DNA from: Arenicola marina
Lineage: Eukaryota > Annelida > Polychaeta > Arenicolidae
Assembly: GCA_964019135.1 (NCBI GenBank)
Contig: OZ025255.1
Coordinates: 6,634,001 to 6,698,000, forward strand
Length of the DNA stretch: 64,000 nt
Direction: 5' to 3'
A model generated the notes under the pieces. It did no database searches, had not been told where the DNA came from, and worked only from the letters and a program-made list of their open reading frames with translations. Both the position numbers and the translations under genes were made by a program. Below are positions 43,703-57,180 of the stretch, in pieces. Position 1 is the stretch's first letter; each line of letters opens with the position of its first letter.

Positions 43703-46700
43703 AGTAGTAGAAGCTGCGTCAGTTGAATGTAACTTTCCTTGGGGCTAACGCTTCTTGGGGGTAACGCTTTTGCGGGCGCGCATGCGCGCCGGTCTCATAT
43801 TGCCATCTGGCGCGTGAAGGTTTGTACTTCACGTGTTCACGCCCCCCCCCCCCACACCTCATCCATTGCCCCCCCCCCCGCAACTTGCTAGGCCCCCTTA
43901 CTACACCCTCCCAGCCATGAGAGTGAACGATATTTCACAATCACGGAGTGACGTCATGGATGTGTCATGGCGGGTTAACTGCAAGGACAGTAGTTCCATA
44001 ATTATCTTATCAAATCAGTCGCCCTTTCTCAGCCCCGATACCCCTTTCTCCCCCACCCTCCTAGTCCGACCGATATCCCTACACCTATAGCTGCCACGGG
44101 AGGAGCGGTTAGAGAAGACAATTAATACTTGACAGCTGGTTGCTTATGTTGTAGAGGTCAACCCATTCACCTTTCCGTCCGACGTATTAATTGCTTGCAG
44201 ATGAAACACGACCTGAGGAGGAGAGCATACAGGCGCTTATTAGTATTAAAATAACAGACTGACTCATCGAACAACTGTCATTACTCTTTTCTCTCCCAAT
44301 AAGAGGGCGCCAACCCCCTGCTCCTCATCCACCGACCAATTGCAGATATTACTGCCCCCCGCCCCTCCCTCCTGAAGCCGATCCCCTCCTACCCTCACCC
44401 AACCATGACGGTGAACGGTATTCACAATCATGTAGTGACCTTAAGATGTGTCATAGGCAGATAACTGCAAGGACAGCAGTTCTATTGTAAAATTAGTCGC
44501 CCTCCCTCAGCCCCTTTTCCCCCTCCCTCCTAGTCCGACCGTTTTTCCTACACCTCTTCCGCATTCACCGCGTTCACCGCGTCCCACCCCTATTTAGCAT
44601 GTCGCCCCTCCGTTACTACCACCTATGAGTGAGGGACGTACTCTAGTCGCCCACCCGCCTCCCCCACGCCCGCACCCCAAGGACACAAATACATTAATTT
44701 GAGAAGCTACCCAGACGAGTGGAGTCACCGAAGCGTGTCGCGACGGAAAGCCAGTACTAGTCACCACTGAGCGTGTTGAGCCTTGTCTCTTTTTGTGGGC
44801 TTGAAGGTGAGGGGAGGCGGATGGATATAATGGGTGTGTGCGAAGTTCACCCCAGCTGGCTGTTCATCGGATTTCGAGATGGGGGTGAGCGGGCGATAAT
44901 GTAAAAACAATATTGAATTCAGTTCCCCATTTTTGATTGAGAACATAAGGTCTGACGTTTATAAGTTCTTCTCTGTGCAGTTGGTATTTTTAAATGTATG
45001 TCTTTAATAGGAAGTGATAGACTCTGTTTACTTATAACTAATAGTTTTGTCGGGCATCACGTACGTTGGATGAGATATGGAGTTAGTCTGAAGATTATGA
45101 TGAAGGGGCGTTTCGAAGAGATTGAGTGTTTAATCAGACTACTTTGAGGGTTTGTCGGAGATTTATGTACCCATCAGTTTATACTCGATCCTCTTTTACA
45201 AAGCACGCGGGCCGTTCTTAGACCACCATAATGCGAATGACGGGGTAACTTAGGTTTTTGCACACAGTGAGGGTGCTGTGTGATCAGTAACTCTCAGTAT
45301 CATTTACTGACGGAACATTTCTACCAAAGACAGCTAAAATGAGTCAGATCCCCACCACTGGTTTGTTCCGCTCCCTACATTGAGTTGGCTAGAGAGAATT
45401 CAGTTTCCATACCTACCTTTCCACTTTGTTGTAATTGGTTAGAAAAACAGATGGTGAGAGACGCTTGGGGGAGGGTTGAGTGGTTATGCACGCATGCTCT
45501 ATTTTTAGTGTTGAGGCGATGAGGAGAGGGTGGTTGATGGAGGGGGTTGGGGCGCGTATGCACTATTTTTAGAAACCACATAAATATTAAGAAATGAGGC
45601 GGGTGTGTGGAGGGGGGGTTCCCCTTTCGGAGTTTAGATGCTTGCATTCTCTATTTTTATAAATGATATCAGGGTAGGGAGGAATGAGGTGTTGCTACCT
45701 CTGTGCGTGGTAGTGCTATGATGGTTAAGGTTTATTGGTAACGTTTGATTTAATATGAAACAGTTATGTGCAACATACGGCAATGATAATAGGATTTTTT
45801 TTTTATGTTTCATTGAATTATGAATTAAATTTTGTGCAGCATTCGCATAACTAGAACAACACAATGGTAAAACTATAGCATTATTATATAAGTTTGTGTA
45901 TTAGATGCTTCACAGGCAATCAAGTTTATGTTCTATGTAGCATTCGGGGCAATACTTAGACAAAAGTGAAACGACTATGAAGTATTATGTAAGTTTTATG
46001 TTTCAAATGGCATAAAGTATAAGTTATGTGCAACATGTATGTAGCTCATTAGAAAATTGTGAAACATATAGGTAACATTTTGCATGTTCAGCCTTTCATA
46101 TAGCATCAAGTTTCTATTTTATGCCACATTCGGGGACTTAATAGACAACCGTCAAAGAATACTTATGTATACTATAAATTTCGGTATTTAATGCAAGGAA
46201 GCTTAGGTTTATGTGGCAATAATAAAGCGAATTGTTTCCAGGATGTTGAAGTTATGTATCAACTTACAATGAGTTTACCAACGATTAAGAGAATAACGCG
46301 TTATAGCTGGCCTTGTTATAACTGTGTGGAGACAAATGTGAAAAGAAATGGTATGATCACAGGAATTAGGTCTGAATAATCAGTGATGTTGTCATCTCAG
46401 AGAGGATGCAGCGGACATACATGCGTTTTCTATGTTTGGACAATACCGTATGTTGAGAGGTGAGGAGTATAGAGTTGGGTGGTTAGAGAATAGGTACTAT
46501 GATAGAGAGAATAGGGGCGTGTGTGCACTATTTCTAGCAATGTCAATGTTAGGATATGAGGCGTGTGGGTGAGGGGATTCACCTTTCGGGAGTGGAGATG
46601 TTTGCATGCTATATTTTTATAAATGATATCAAGTTAGGAAGGAATGAGGTGCTGCTACCTATATGCGTGGTACTGTTATGGTTGAAGATGTTAAGACATA

Positions 46701-49602
46701 CTTATAACGTTTTATTTCATTTGAAAGATTTATGTGTAATATACGGCAATGACTTTAGAAATAAATAAGTTCATGTTTCATTAAATTATGAATTAAATGT
46801 TATGCAGCATTCGCATAAGTAGGATCAGAGAATGGTAAAAATATGTAATTATTAAATAAGTTTGTGTATTAGATGATTCATGTGCAATCAAGTTTATGTT
46901 TTATGTACCATTCAGGTCAATACTTAGACAATTGTGTAACGAATATGTTAGTATTCTGTAAGTTTTATGTTTCATATGTCATAAAGTCTAAGTTATGTGC
47001 AACATTTATGTAGCTCATTAGACAATTGTGAAACATAGGTAGCATTCTACGTTTTGCTATTCATATATCATCAAGCTTATATTTTATGACACATTCGGGT
47101 ACTTCATAGACAACCGTGAAAGTATACATATGTATACTATAAATTTCGGTATTCAATGCAAGGGAGCTCAGCTTTATGTAGTAATAATAATGGAGAATGT
47201 TTCCATGATATTGAAGTGATGCATCATCCTACGGTGAACTATGAAATAAAGTAATAATTGTGTATGTATTGCGAGTGAACTTTAAATTTAAACCATGTTA
47301 CACTAAAATGTTTGGTGGAACATAGACATTTTGCAAAGCAAGTGATGTAATTTGGAGTGGGCAGCAGTTTGCCAACGAACAAGCGAATAACAGGCTATAG
47401 GTGTCACTGTTATCATCTGGGATGAGACAAATATGAAAAACAGTATGTTCAGTGTAGTTAGGTCTGAATGATGAGTGACATGTTTAATGAAACATGTAGT
47501 GTTAGGTTTTTTCGATCGAGCATCGCAAGTGGGTTATGATGTATGTAACAATGATATGTTTAGTAAAATAAATATTTTAATTATGTTGAAGTTATTTATC
47601 AGAATACAGTGAACGAAAGTAATAACTTTTATGCATAGCTATTGTACCGGTAGAGTCTCTAGCAGTAATGTAATGTGTAATGTTTTAAAGATCAAATGAG
47701 AAATACTTAGGCAATAAGATATAATTAACAAATCGAATACGAAAGTATTTTGCAAGTTTTATTTTTCATGTTATCAAGTATAAGTTATGTGTTACATACG
47801 TGCAGCTCATTTGACAATCATGAAACGTATGAATAGCATTCTACATGTTTTAGCTTTTATATGTCATCAAGTTTACGTCACATTCGGGATAGACAACCGT
47901 GAAAGAAAAATTTAAGTTTATGTATTCAGTGTTTCATATGTCATGTTTGCGTATTTATGTAACACTCGTGGAACCCGTAGGCAATGATAAAACGAATACA
48001 TGTGCATTCTGTACATTTCTGGACTCAATACCGGTAAGCTTGGGTTGATGTAGTCATGATGTAAAAGATTGTTTCAATTATGTTAAAGTTATGTATCAGA
48101 GTACAATGAACTATGGAATAACGTAACAACTTTTATGTATGACATTCAAGTATACATTAAATGTAAACCATTCTGCACGTGTGTCACGATTGACGTATGA
48201 TGTGTCTGGAGGAACATAGATCTTTTTGCAAAGCGAGTGGTGTAAATTTGGATTGCACTGAAGTTGCCAATTGTAAGAGAATAACCAGCTGTATAGGTGT
48301 CGTGGTTATAATATATGTTGAGACAAATGCGAAAATAAACGGTATGATCAGTGTACGTAGGACGGAAAAATGAGTAACATGTTTAATGTAACATGTAGTC
48401 TTATGTTTTTTTCGATCGTACATGGCAAGTAAGCTGTGCTTAATGTAACAATGATAGGTTTATTAAAATAAAAATTCCATTAAGTTGGAGTTCTTGATCA
48501 ACCTACAACGAACAACCGAAGAAATGGAAAACTTTTGTGTATGAATATTGTATAGTGGCCGAGAAACTAGGTGGAAATGTAATGCGTAATTTGTTTAAGA
48601 TCTAGTGCGACATAACTTGCGTAGTGCAAGTTGAGAAGCTACACAATAAGTTACATGAAGGAGTTTCTGTTAAATTAAGATATAGTCAGAGTAATTAGGT
48701 ATGAATAGCGAGTGATATGTTTAATGAACTCTGTTATATGATTTTGTTTTCAGTTAGCAAAATATTGGTAAGAATAAGCTCTGCTTCCTTTAGTGATGAC
48801 AGGTTTAGTAAAATAACTGTTTAATTAATTTGAAGCTATATATCAACATACAGCGAACGACGGAAGAATGTAATAATTTTTATGTAAAACTTTTGAAGTG
48901 AACATTAAATGTGAATCATTTTGTACGGGTTTGATGATTGATGTGCGGAATGTTTGGTGCCATATATCTCTTGTGGAGCAAGGGATGCAACGCGGATTTA
49001 CACTATCGTTAACCGATCAAAAACGATTGAGTAAATACTTGTCATAGCTGTCGCTTTTATGAGATGTGTTTAAACAAGTATTGAGAGAAGCATTACTCGT
49101 ATACATTTTGTATCGTTAGAGGACCTAAGTGCATATATAATGTCATTTGTTAAAGAACTAATATGAAATAATATGCGTGACATAAGTTAGGGAATAATAT
49201 AAAAAAATACGTGATGGGAACATTGCTTAATTGTCATATGATCAGAATAGTTAGGTTTCGATAACAAGTGATGTGTGAAATGTAACATGTACTGTGACTT
49301 TGCTTCCGGTAAGTCAAATGTTGCGCAATGTAAGTATAAGCCCCGCTTTATGTTGTGATGATAGGTTTAGTACAATAATTGTTTCAAACATGGTGGAGTT
49401 CTATATCAATATACGTTGAACTACAAAAGAAAGTAATAACTTGTAAGTAAGGCATTTCAAGTGCGCATTAAATGTGCACCGTGTTACACGTCTATTCCCA
49501 AATTGTGCGAATGAGTCTCAGGTTGGTTAACATAGAAGACCAATATGCAGGTGTGCATGACGAGTGATTTGTTTAATACAACATGCACTATGACTTTGTT
49601 TC
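43703..49602 (+). repeat. Left arm of the foldback
   Basis: 5.9 kb. The outer ~1.7 kb is GC-richer, with C-runs and the palindromic GCGCGCATGCGCGC (~43776). The rest is AT-rich and built from nested repeats. A ~980-bp unit repeats at ~45520 and ~46460 (AAATGATATCA.G.TAGG). Shorter units carrying TTATGTGCAACAT, and later units carrying TGTATCAACATACAGTGAACG..., recur every few hundred bases. Short frames such as 46191-46379 are repeated in mirror form in the other arm. Confidence 0.88.
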
Positions 49603-51822
49603 AGTGAATGAACTATTGCGCAAGGTAAGTATAAACCCCGCCTTAGATAGGTTGTACAATAAATGCTTCAATCATGGTGGAATTCTAATACTCAACTACA
49701 GCGAACGACAGAAGAATGTAATAACTTATATATATAATATATTTCAAGTGAATACTAAATGTAAACCATACATTTACACGTATGTCGTGATTGATGTGTA
49801 AAATGCTTCGTTGTGCATAGATCTTTTACAAAGCAAATACTATAAACTGGGTTTGCATTACAATTACACAATCGTAAAGTGTTTAAGTAAATATCACACG
49901 ATATGTGTCGTTAACATAATCTATGTGTTTAGTCACGGGTGAAAAATAAACGACACGCATATAAATATTGAACAGGTGAACATATGAAATGAGTTATTTG
50001 TGAACGAACTAATGGGAAATAACAAATGCAACACAAGTTGATGAATCGAATTATAAATTACGTAGAGGAGTTTTAGTTCAGCTAGCATATGATCCGACCA
50101 GTAAGATGTAAATAACCGGTTCTATTGTTGTAATATAACATGTGGTGTGTCCACGCTAAGAGAAAACTGGTTCATGTAGTGATGATAGATTTATTACAGA
50201 AAATGTTTCACTTAGGTTGATGGTATCTCTTAACCAACATTGAATGACAAACGAACGCAGACAACGTATATGTGATAGATTCTAAGTGAAGTATAAATTG
50301 CGAACCATACCATTACGCTTGGCACGATATACGTGTGAAGTGTTCGGGGGCCCATAGCCCTTTTGCAAAGCAGGGGATGTAAATCGGCTCTGCACTGCAG
50401 TTAGCAAAAACTAAACTGATTAAGTAAGTGACACGCTATAAGTCTCCCTATAATGCGTCATTTGCTAAAGCACTAACGTGAAACAGTACGACTAACACAA
50501 GTTAGTGAATCGAATGATAAGTTACGTCTAGGAGTTTCTGTTTAGATAACGAGCAAATGCTCAGAGAAGGTAAGTGTGAATAATGAGCGATATTGTTAAG
50601 GTAACAAGCAATGTTCTTCTCTTTCGAATATGCAATGTAAGTAAGCTCTGTTTTATCTATTCATGATGACTTTATTAAAAGAAATCTTTGAATAACCACT
50701 GAACTTGTGCTGGATGTATCTACGTCAGTAATCAACAAGGGAATGCGTGGTGCAGATCCGACTTTTATGACACCAATCCTTCTTATGAAGTGACGTTTAG
50801 GATCTTTCGACGTAACGATCTATGGGGTAGGCATAATTCACGCCACGACTCAGTGAGTTTATGTGGAGTCGAGCAATAACCGAATTGTCTCATCATCAAC
50901 TATCTGTCTGGTGCGAGGTCTTTCGTCATCGAATTTGTCACGATGTATATATAAGATGCACATCCCGCAGCTTCCGCGGTATGGCAGTCTCTGTAGTTTA
51001 CCGTTACACCACCAAACAGACATACGCGCGGTCTCTGAAAACGAACGAATCGTGTCATCATCTCATTAGTCTCAATGATGGCGGCCCCTCTTCAAAATCG
51101 GGCCTTCTTTCTAACCGAGTACGTTTACTTTCATTGCACCTTGTGACTGAAGTCTTTATAAACCCGCTGCTTAACAGAGAAATTACAAAGTTCATAACGT
51201 GAAAACATAAAGTGTGAGTGTAAGCATTGACCACAATTTTAAAATATGCCAACGAAACCAACGAGTGAGGGATAATTTAACACTTGGCAATTATTTGTAA
51301 CAAGTTGACTCCTATTGAATGAAGTGATGTGCTTCCCTAACGAAAATATTTATGAAACCCGTTTTAAGTGAAACATTATGTTAAATACTGAACATCGTTT
51401 GATAATGTAAGACTTTCGGAAAAGTACAATAATTTGTCTAAGTGACGAAAAATTGGTTTGAACCATGCATACCATTATTATCTAAAAATGGAGTCAGTCT
51501 GTAGAGGTTTACTGAAGCAGCAGAAGCAGAAATACGACTCTACGAACAACTGTAACTATAAGTATCGTAAAAATAAGTTTGTGCAATCACTTATGTTTCA
51601 TTTGTAAACCATTTATTATTGATGAAGGCAATTTTATGTGACGCGTGATTCCTTGTGCGTAAGTCAGTCACAGTAGTGACGCATTACATGGTTCATATGT
51701 AACGCATGTCACTTATGTACGCGTTATCAACGAATGTTCATTTCAAAGGTTTCTATTGTATAACTTAGGCACGCGTTTCGAGTTCTTTTGCATGCATCAA
51801 GTATATTTATACAAAAGGAGTC
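49603..51822. other. Loop of the foldback
   Basis: A 2.2-kb unpaired centre. Up to ~50750 it continues the arm-type repeats (ACAAATGCAACACAAGTT, GTAAATCGGCTCTGCACTGC). From ~50820 to 51200 the composition is GC-richer with a TATATAAG at ~50949. Two short frames there (50861-51202) show no known domain. Confidence 0.7.
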
Positions 51823-54800
51823 GAAACAAAGTCATAGTGCATGTTGTATTAAACAAATCACTCGTCATGCACACCTGCATATTGGTCTTCTATGTTAACC
51901 AACCTGAGACTCATTCGCACAATTTGGGAATAGACGTGTAACACGGTGCACATTTAATGCGCACTTGAAATGCCTTACTTACAAGTTATTACTTTCTTTT
52001 GTAGTTCAACGTATATTGATATAGAACTCCACCATGTTTGAAACAATTATTGTACTAAACCTATCATCACAACATAAAGCGGGGCTTATACTTACATTGC
52101 GCAACATTTGACTTACTGAAAGCAAAGTCACAGTACATTTCACACATCACTTGTTATCGAAACTTAAATATTCTGATCATATGACAATTAAGCAATGTTC
52201 CCATCACGTATTTTTTTATATTATTCCCTAACTTATGTCACGCATATTATTTCATATTAGTTCTTTAACAAATGACATTATATATGCACTTAGGTCCTCT
52301 AACGATACAAAATGTATACGAGTAATGTTTCTCTCAATACTTGTTTAAACACATCTCATAAAAGCGACAGCTATGACAAGTATTTACTCAATCGTTTTTG
52401 ATCGGTTAACGATAGTGTAAATCCGCGTTGCATCCCTTGCTCCACAAGAGATATGTGGGACCAAACATTCCGCACATCAATCATCAAACCCGTACAAAAT
52501 GATTCACATTTAATGTTCACTTCAAAAGTTTTACATAAAAATTATTACATTCTTCCGTCGTTCGCTGTATGTTGATATATAGCTTCAAATTAATTAAACA
52601 GTTATTTTACTAAACCTGTCATCACTAAAGGAAGCAGAGCTTATTCTTACCAATATTTTGCTAACTGAAAACAAAATCATATAACAGAGTTCATTAAACA
52701 TATCACTCGCTATTCATACCTAATTACTCTATCATAGTACCTATTCTCTAACCACCCAACTCTATACTCCTCACCTCTCAACATACGGTATTGTCCAAAC
52801 ATAGAAAACGCATGTATGTCCGCTGCATCCTCTCTGAGATGACAACATCACTGATCATTCAGACCTAATTCCTGTGATCGTACCATTTCTTTTCACATTT
52901 GTCTCCACACAGTTATAAGAAGGCCAGCTATAACGCGTTATTCTCTTAATCGTTGGTAAACTCATTGTAAGTTGATACATAACTTCAACATCCTGGAAAC
53001 AATTCGCTTTATTATTGCCACATAAACCTAAGCTTCCTTGCATTAAATACCGAAATTTATAGTATACTTAAGTATTCTTTGACGGTTGTCTATTAAGTCC
53101 CCGAATGTGGCATAAAATAGAAACTTGATGCTATATGAAAGGCTGAACATGCAAAATGTTACCGATATGTTGCACAATTTTCTAATAAGCTACATACATG
53201 TTGCACATAACTTATACTTTATGCCATTTGAAACATAAAACTTACATAATACTTCATAGTCGTTTCACTTTTGTCTAAGTATTGCCCCGAATGCTACATA
53301 GAACATAAACTTGATTGCCTGTGAAGCATCTAATACACAAATAATAATGCTATAGTTTTACCATTGTGTTGTTCTAGTTATGCGAATGCTGCACACAATT
53401 TAATTCATAATTCAATGAAACATTAAAAAAAAATCCTATCATCATTGCCGTATGTTGCACATAACTGTTTCATATTAAATCAAACGTTACCAATAAACCT
53501 TAACCATCATAGCACTACCACGCACAGAGGTAGCAACACCTCATTCCTCCCTACCCTGATATCATTTATAAAAATAGAGAATGCAAGCATCTAAACTCCG
53601 AAAGGGGAACCCCCCCTCCACACACCCGCCTCATTTCTTAATATTTATGTGGTTTCTAAAAATAGTGCATACGCGCCCCAACCCCCTCCATCAACCACCC
53701 TCTCCTCATCGCCTCAACACTAAAAATAGAGCATGCGTGCATAACCACTCAACCCTCCCCCAAGCGTCTCTCACCATCTGTTTTTCTAACCAATTACAAC
53801 AAAGTGGAAAGGTAGGCATGGAAACTGAATTCTCTCTAGCCAACTCAATGTAGGGAGCGGAACAAATCAGTGGTGGGGATCTGACTCATTTTAGCTGTCT
53901 TTGGTAGAAATGTTCCGTCAGTAAATGATACTGAGAGTTACTGATCACACAGCACCCTCACTGTGTGCAAAAACTTAAGTTACCCCGTCATTCGCATTAT
54001 GGTGGTCTAAGAACGGCCCGCGTGCTTTGTAAAAGAGGATCGAGTATAAACTGATGGGTACATAAATCTCCGACAAACCCTCAAAGTAGTCTGATTAAAC
54101 ACTCAATCTCTTCGAAACGCCCCTTCATCATAATCTTCAGACTAACTCCATATCTCATCCAACGTACGTGATGCCCGACAAAACTATTAGTTATAAGTAA
54201 ACCGAGTCTATCACTTCCTATTAAAGACATACATTTAAAAATACCAACTGCACAGAGAAGAACTTATAAACGTCAGACCTTATGTTTTCAATCAAAAATG
54301 GGGAACTGAATTCAATATTGTTTTTACACTTCGCACACACCCATTATATCCATCCGCCTCCCCTCACCTTCAAGCCCACAAAAAGAGACAAGGCTCAACA
54401 CGCTCAGTGGTGACTGGTACTGGCTTTCCGTCGCGACACGCTTCGGTGACTCCACTCGTCTGGGTAGCTTCTCAAATTAATGTATTTGTGTCCTTGGGGT
54501 GCGGGCGTGGGGGAGGCGGGTGGGCGACTAGAGTACGTCCCTCACTCATAGGTGGTAGTAACGGAGGGGCGACATGCTAAATAGGGGTGGGACGCGGTGA
54601 ACGCGGTGAATGCGGAAGAGGTGTAGGAAAAACGGTCGGACTAGGAGGGAGGGGGAAAAGGGGCTGAGGGAGGGCGACTAATTTTACAATAGAACTGCTG
54701 TCCTTGCAGTTATCTGCCTATGACACATCTTAAGGTCACTACATGATTGTGAATACCGTTCACCGTCATGGTTGGGTGAGGGTAGGAGGGGATCGGCTTC

Positions 54801-55472
54801 AGGAGGGAGGGGCGGGGGGCAGTAATATCTGCAATTGGTCGGTGGATGAGGAGCAGGGGGTTGGCGCCCTCTTATTGGGAGAGAAAAGAGTAATGACAGT
54901 TGTTCGATGAGTCAGTCTGTTATTTTAATACTAATAAGCGCCTGTATGCTCTCCTCCTCAGGTCGTTTTTCATCTGCAAGCAATTAATACGTCGGACGGA
55001 AAGGTGAATGGGTTGACCTCTACAACATAAGACACCAGCTGTCAAGTATTAATTGTCTTCTCCAACCGCTCCTCCCGTGGCAGCTATAGGTGTAGGGATA
55101 TCGGTCGGACTAGGAGGGTGGGGGAGAAAGGGGTATCGGGGCTGAGAAAGGGCGACTGATTTGATAAGATAATTATGGAACTACTGTCCTTGCAGTTAAC
55201 CCGCCATGACACATCCATGACGTCACTCCGTGATTGTGAAATATCGTTCACTCTCATGGCTGGGAGGGTGTAGTAAGGGGGCCTAGCAAGTTGCGGGGGG
55301 GGGGGGGCAATGGATGAGGTGTGGGGGGGGGGGCGTGAACACGTGAAGTACAAACCTTCACGCGCCAGGTGGCAATATGAGACCGGCGCGCATGCGCGCC
55401 CGCAAAAGCGTTACCCCCAAGAAGCGTTAGCCCCAAGGAAAGTTACATTCAACTGACGCAGCTTCTACTACT
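51823..55472 (-). repeat. Right arm of the foldback
   Basis: 3.65 kb, the reverse complement of the left arm and collinear with it from the terminus inward, lacking some internal blocks. The 90-codon frame at 53581-53853 is identical in translation to its mirror at 45375-45647, showing high arm identity. Confidence 0.88.
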
Positions 55473-55785
55473 ACCGGTCATCCCTCTTCTAGCATGATCC
55501 CTCTCTTGCACAGTTGTATATTCTTAACAATATAACATATATTCTGTCTGCCTGATGTCACAACTTGCTGTACGATTATGGAAATAAAAAAAAATTAAAA
55601 AAAAAAAAAGATCAGTGTTTTATAATGAATGGTTAGTGTGCACTTGTGTCTATGATGCGCATATAACCCCGATACGTGTACATACATGAACATGTAGTGT
55701 GTTCCGACCCGTCAATATCGCCAACTTCGGTTAATTGCAACTTTTTTGCTGACAAATGGAAGTTACAATTAACCGAAGTGCACTG

Positions 55786-56665
55786 TATATATATATATAA
55801 TATATATGATATTATATATACCAGGGGTCTCCTGCTCTCATACCATATGCGGCATAGAGACGTAGGCCTAATACCAATATGGCGGGTCGATCTTGATGCA
55901 ATGTGTTCCTCAGGTCATGACGATTTATATGTTTTATGCCATTTGTATCTGCCATAGAAAGTGATAAGTGTAATTATCTAATTATGACAGAAAAGCTTTG
56001 ATTTTTCCTGCATCTATCAGTACGTTGGTTTGTCTGTATGTGTGTGTAGTGCGTAGGTATCTGTTTTCGAGGGGGTGTATTGTTCTCATGGTTGAGTGCT
56101 TTTCGTTGAGTTCAAGCCAATAAGCAGATATAATCTGAGTCTCAATGTAAAAGCACGTGCGTTTGTCTTCCCCTTTGACGTCACTTTCCTCGCTCCAAGA
56201 ATTGAAATCGGCATGTGCGAAAACAAGTGTAAACAGTATTCCCTTCTACTATTTGGGGCGTTTTGCTCAATAATATAAGCGTGGAAACACAGAAGATTAA
56301 TATGAGTTAAAGTTGTTTTGGCGTGGCACCAACTGTTTAAGACTGATGTCCAAGGCAAACATTAGATTGCTGTAATTATAAGGTCAACGGCAATAAACAT
56401 ATGACAACCAACTATGTAAAGCATATTTAAACGTCACTTTCGCTTTGCTTGAGGATTGTTTTATAGTAGTAAAGTCCGCATTTCAGACCCGCCATACTTG
56501 GGCTATTTTGGAAAGTTAAATCCCCCTCTACTCCACACTCTTAAGATACCGATTAGATTGCTTTCGCATAACCACCATCGACCGCCCGTCCAAGGGGGTG
56601 TGTCCACTACCATATTTGTCTCTGATACCGACAAGCTGAAGCCTGACCGACCCGCCAACCCTTAT
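55786..56665. other. Gene-free stretch
   Basis: It starts with an AT microsatellite (55786-55820). No gene was recognised; short frames on both strands (56086-56358) have no domain. Confidence 0.45.
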
Positions 56666-57180
56666 TGTTAGTAGCTCACGGGCACCGGTCATCTTTACGC
56701 TTCATTGACATGACTGACCATTGGCTGGACTCCGAGAGCCAATGGGGAATGACAAGGACTGGACAAAACCAACGGACAGACTGGACTCAGGGCTTTTTGA
56801 CATACGGAGATTTGAGAGGAAGTAATAAATAACCTAACACGAAACTCGTCGTTTGGTACCTCATGTTCACCGGCCGCAGCCAGCGAGTTCCCCAACTCAA
56901 CATAAGTTAGAATCACGCAAAGATCGGTGTAACAAGTGGTGGAGAATCCGGGTTTTCAACGACGAGTAGCTGTTTAAGAAATGACTGACAATGTCATCCA
57001 GCAGCAACCAGGCCGCCAACAGGCACCTGCCAACGCGGACCAAGACCAACCGGTACCCGCACTTGGAGACCAAGAAGTAGTATATGGTGAGCTTTTTGCT
57101 ACCCCCATGACCCACCCACCCCACCTCCTCCCCCCCCCCCTCCCCGTGTTCTCGTGCTATAGTACGAGTGAATGAAGAAG
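56666..57180 (+). mobile_element. LTR-retrotransposon fossil, 5' fragment
   Basis: A 269-bp LTR-like block (56666-56934) starts TGTTAGTAGC and ends GGTGTAACA, so its ends are TGTTA...TAACA. It is followed directly by TGGTGGAGAATCCGGG (56937-56952), which sits where a tRNA primer-binding site belongs, and by a leader with the start of a gag-like frame at 56981. The rest of the element and its other LTR are absent. Probably Gypsy-type; a dead fragment. Confidence 0.6.

Larger units (their letters stand above)
43703..55472. mobile_element. Giant gene-free foldback element, Polinton-like ends
   Basis: An 11,770-bp insertion begins AGTAGTAGAAGCTGCGTCAG and ends with the exact reverse complement, flanked by 6-bp duplications ACCGGT (43697-43702 and 55473-55478). 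It consists of two inverted arms (43703-49602 and 51823-55472) around a 2.2-kb loop. The arms are collinear and differ at roughly 1% of positions by spot check; the right arm is shorter because about two blocks are present only in the left. No protein domain was found. AG...CT ends with 6-bp duplications fit Polinton/Maverick elements, but families such as Dada also give 6 bp. A non-autonomous relic, young by arm identity; family uncertain. Confidence 0.8.
42140..55609 (+). mobile_element. 5'-truncated L1/Tx1-type LINE, split by foldback
   Basis: An 11-bp duplication GATCAGTGTTT flanks it (42129-42139 and 55610-55620). The right piece (55479-55609) carries the ORF end, a 3' untranslated region and a poly(A) tail. 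The left piece (42140-43702) is the 3' part of ORF2. The 11.77-kb foldback sits between them. Net LINE length is ~1.7 kb. The duplication and tail show target-primed insertion into the pogo-like element. Confidence 0.9.
41730..55785. mobile_element. Pogo/Tigger-like element split by later insertions
   Basis: The left end CAGTGCGCGCCACTTAATCG (41730) and the right end, ending ...TTAACCGAAGTGCACTG (55785), are inverted and flanked by TA on both sides. TTAATCGC/TTAATTGC motifs repeat near each end in the style of pogo/Tigger elements. Without the LINE and its passenger, the element is only ~560 bp (41730-42139 plus 55621-55785) and has no transposase. The ends are only loosely alike, so it is old. 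Confidence 0.6.

Noticed and set aside
45375-45647. 90-codon frame with an identical mirror copy at 53581-53853
   Set aside because: Its presence twice is explained by the inverted arms; the composition is Pro/His-rich from C-rich repeats, with no domain, so duplication is not evidence of coding.
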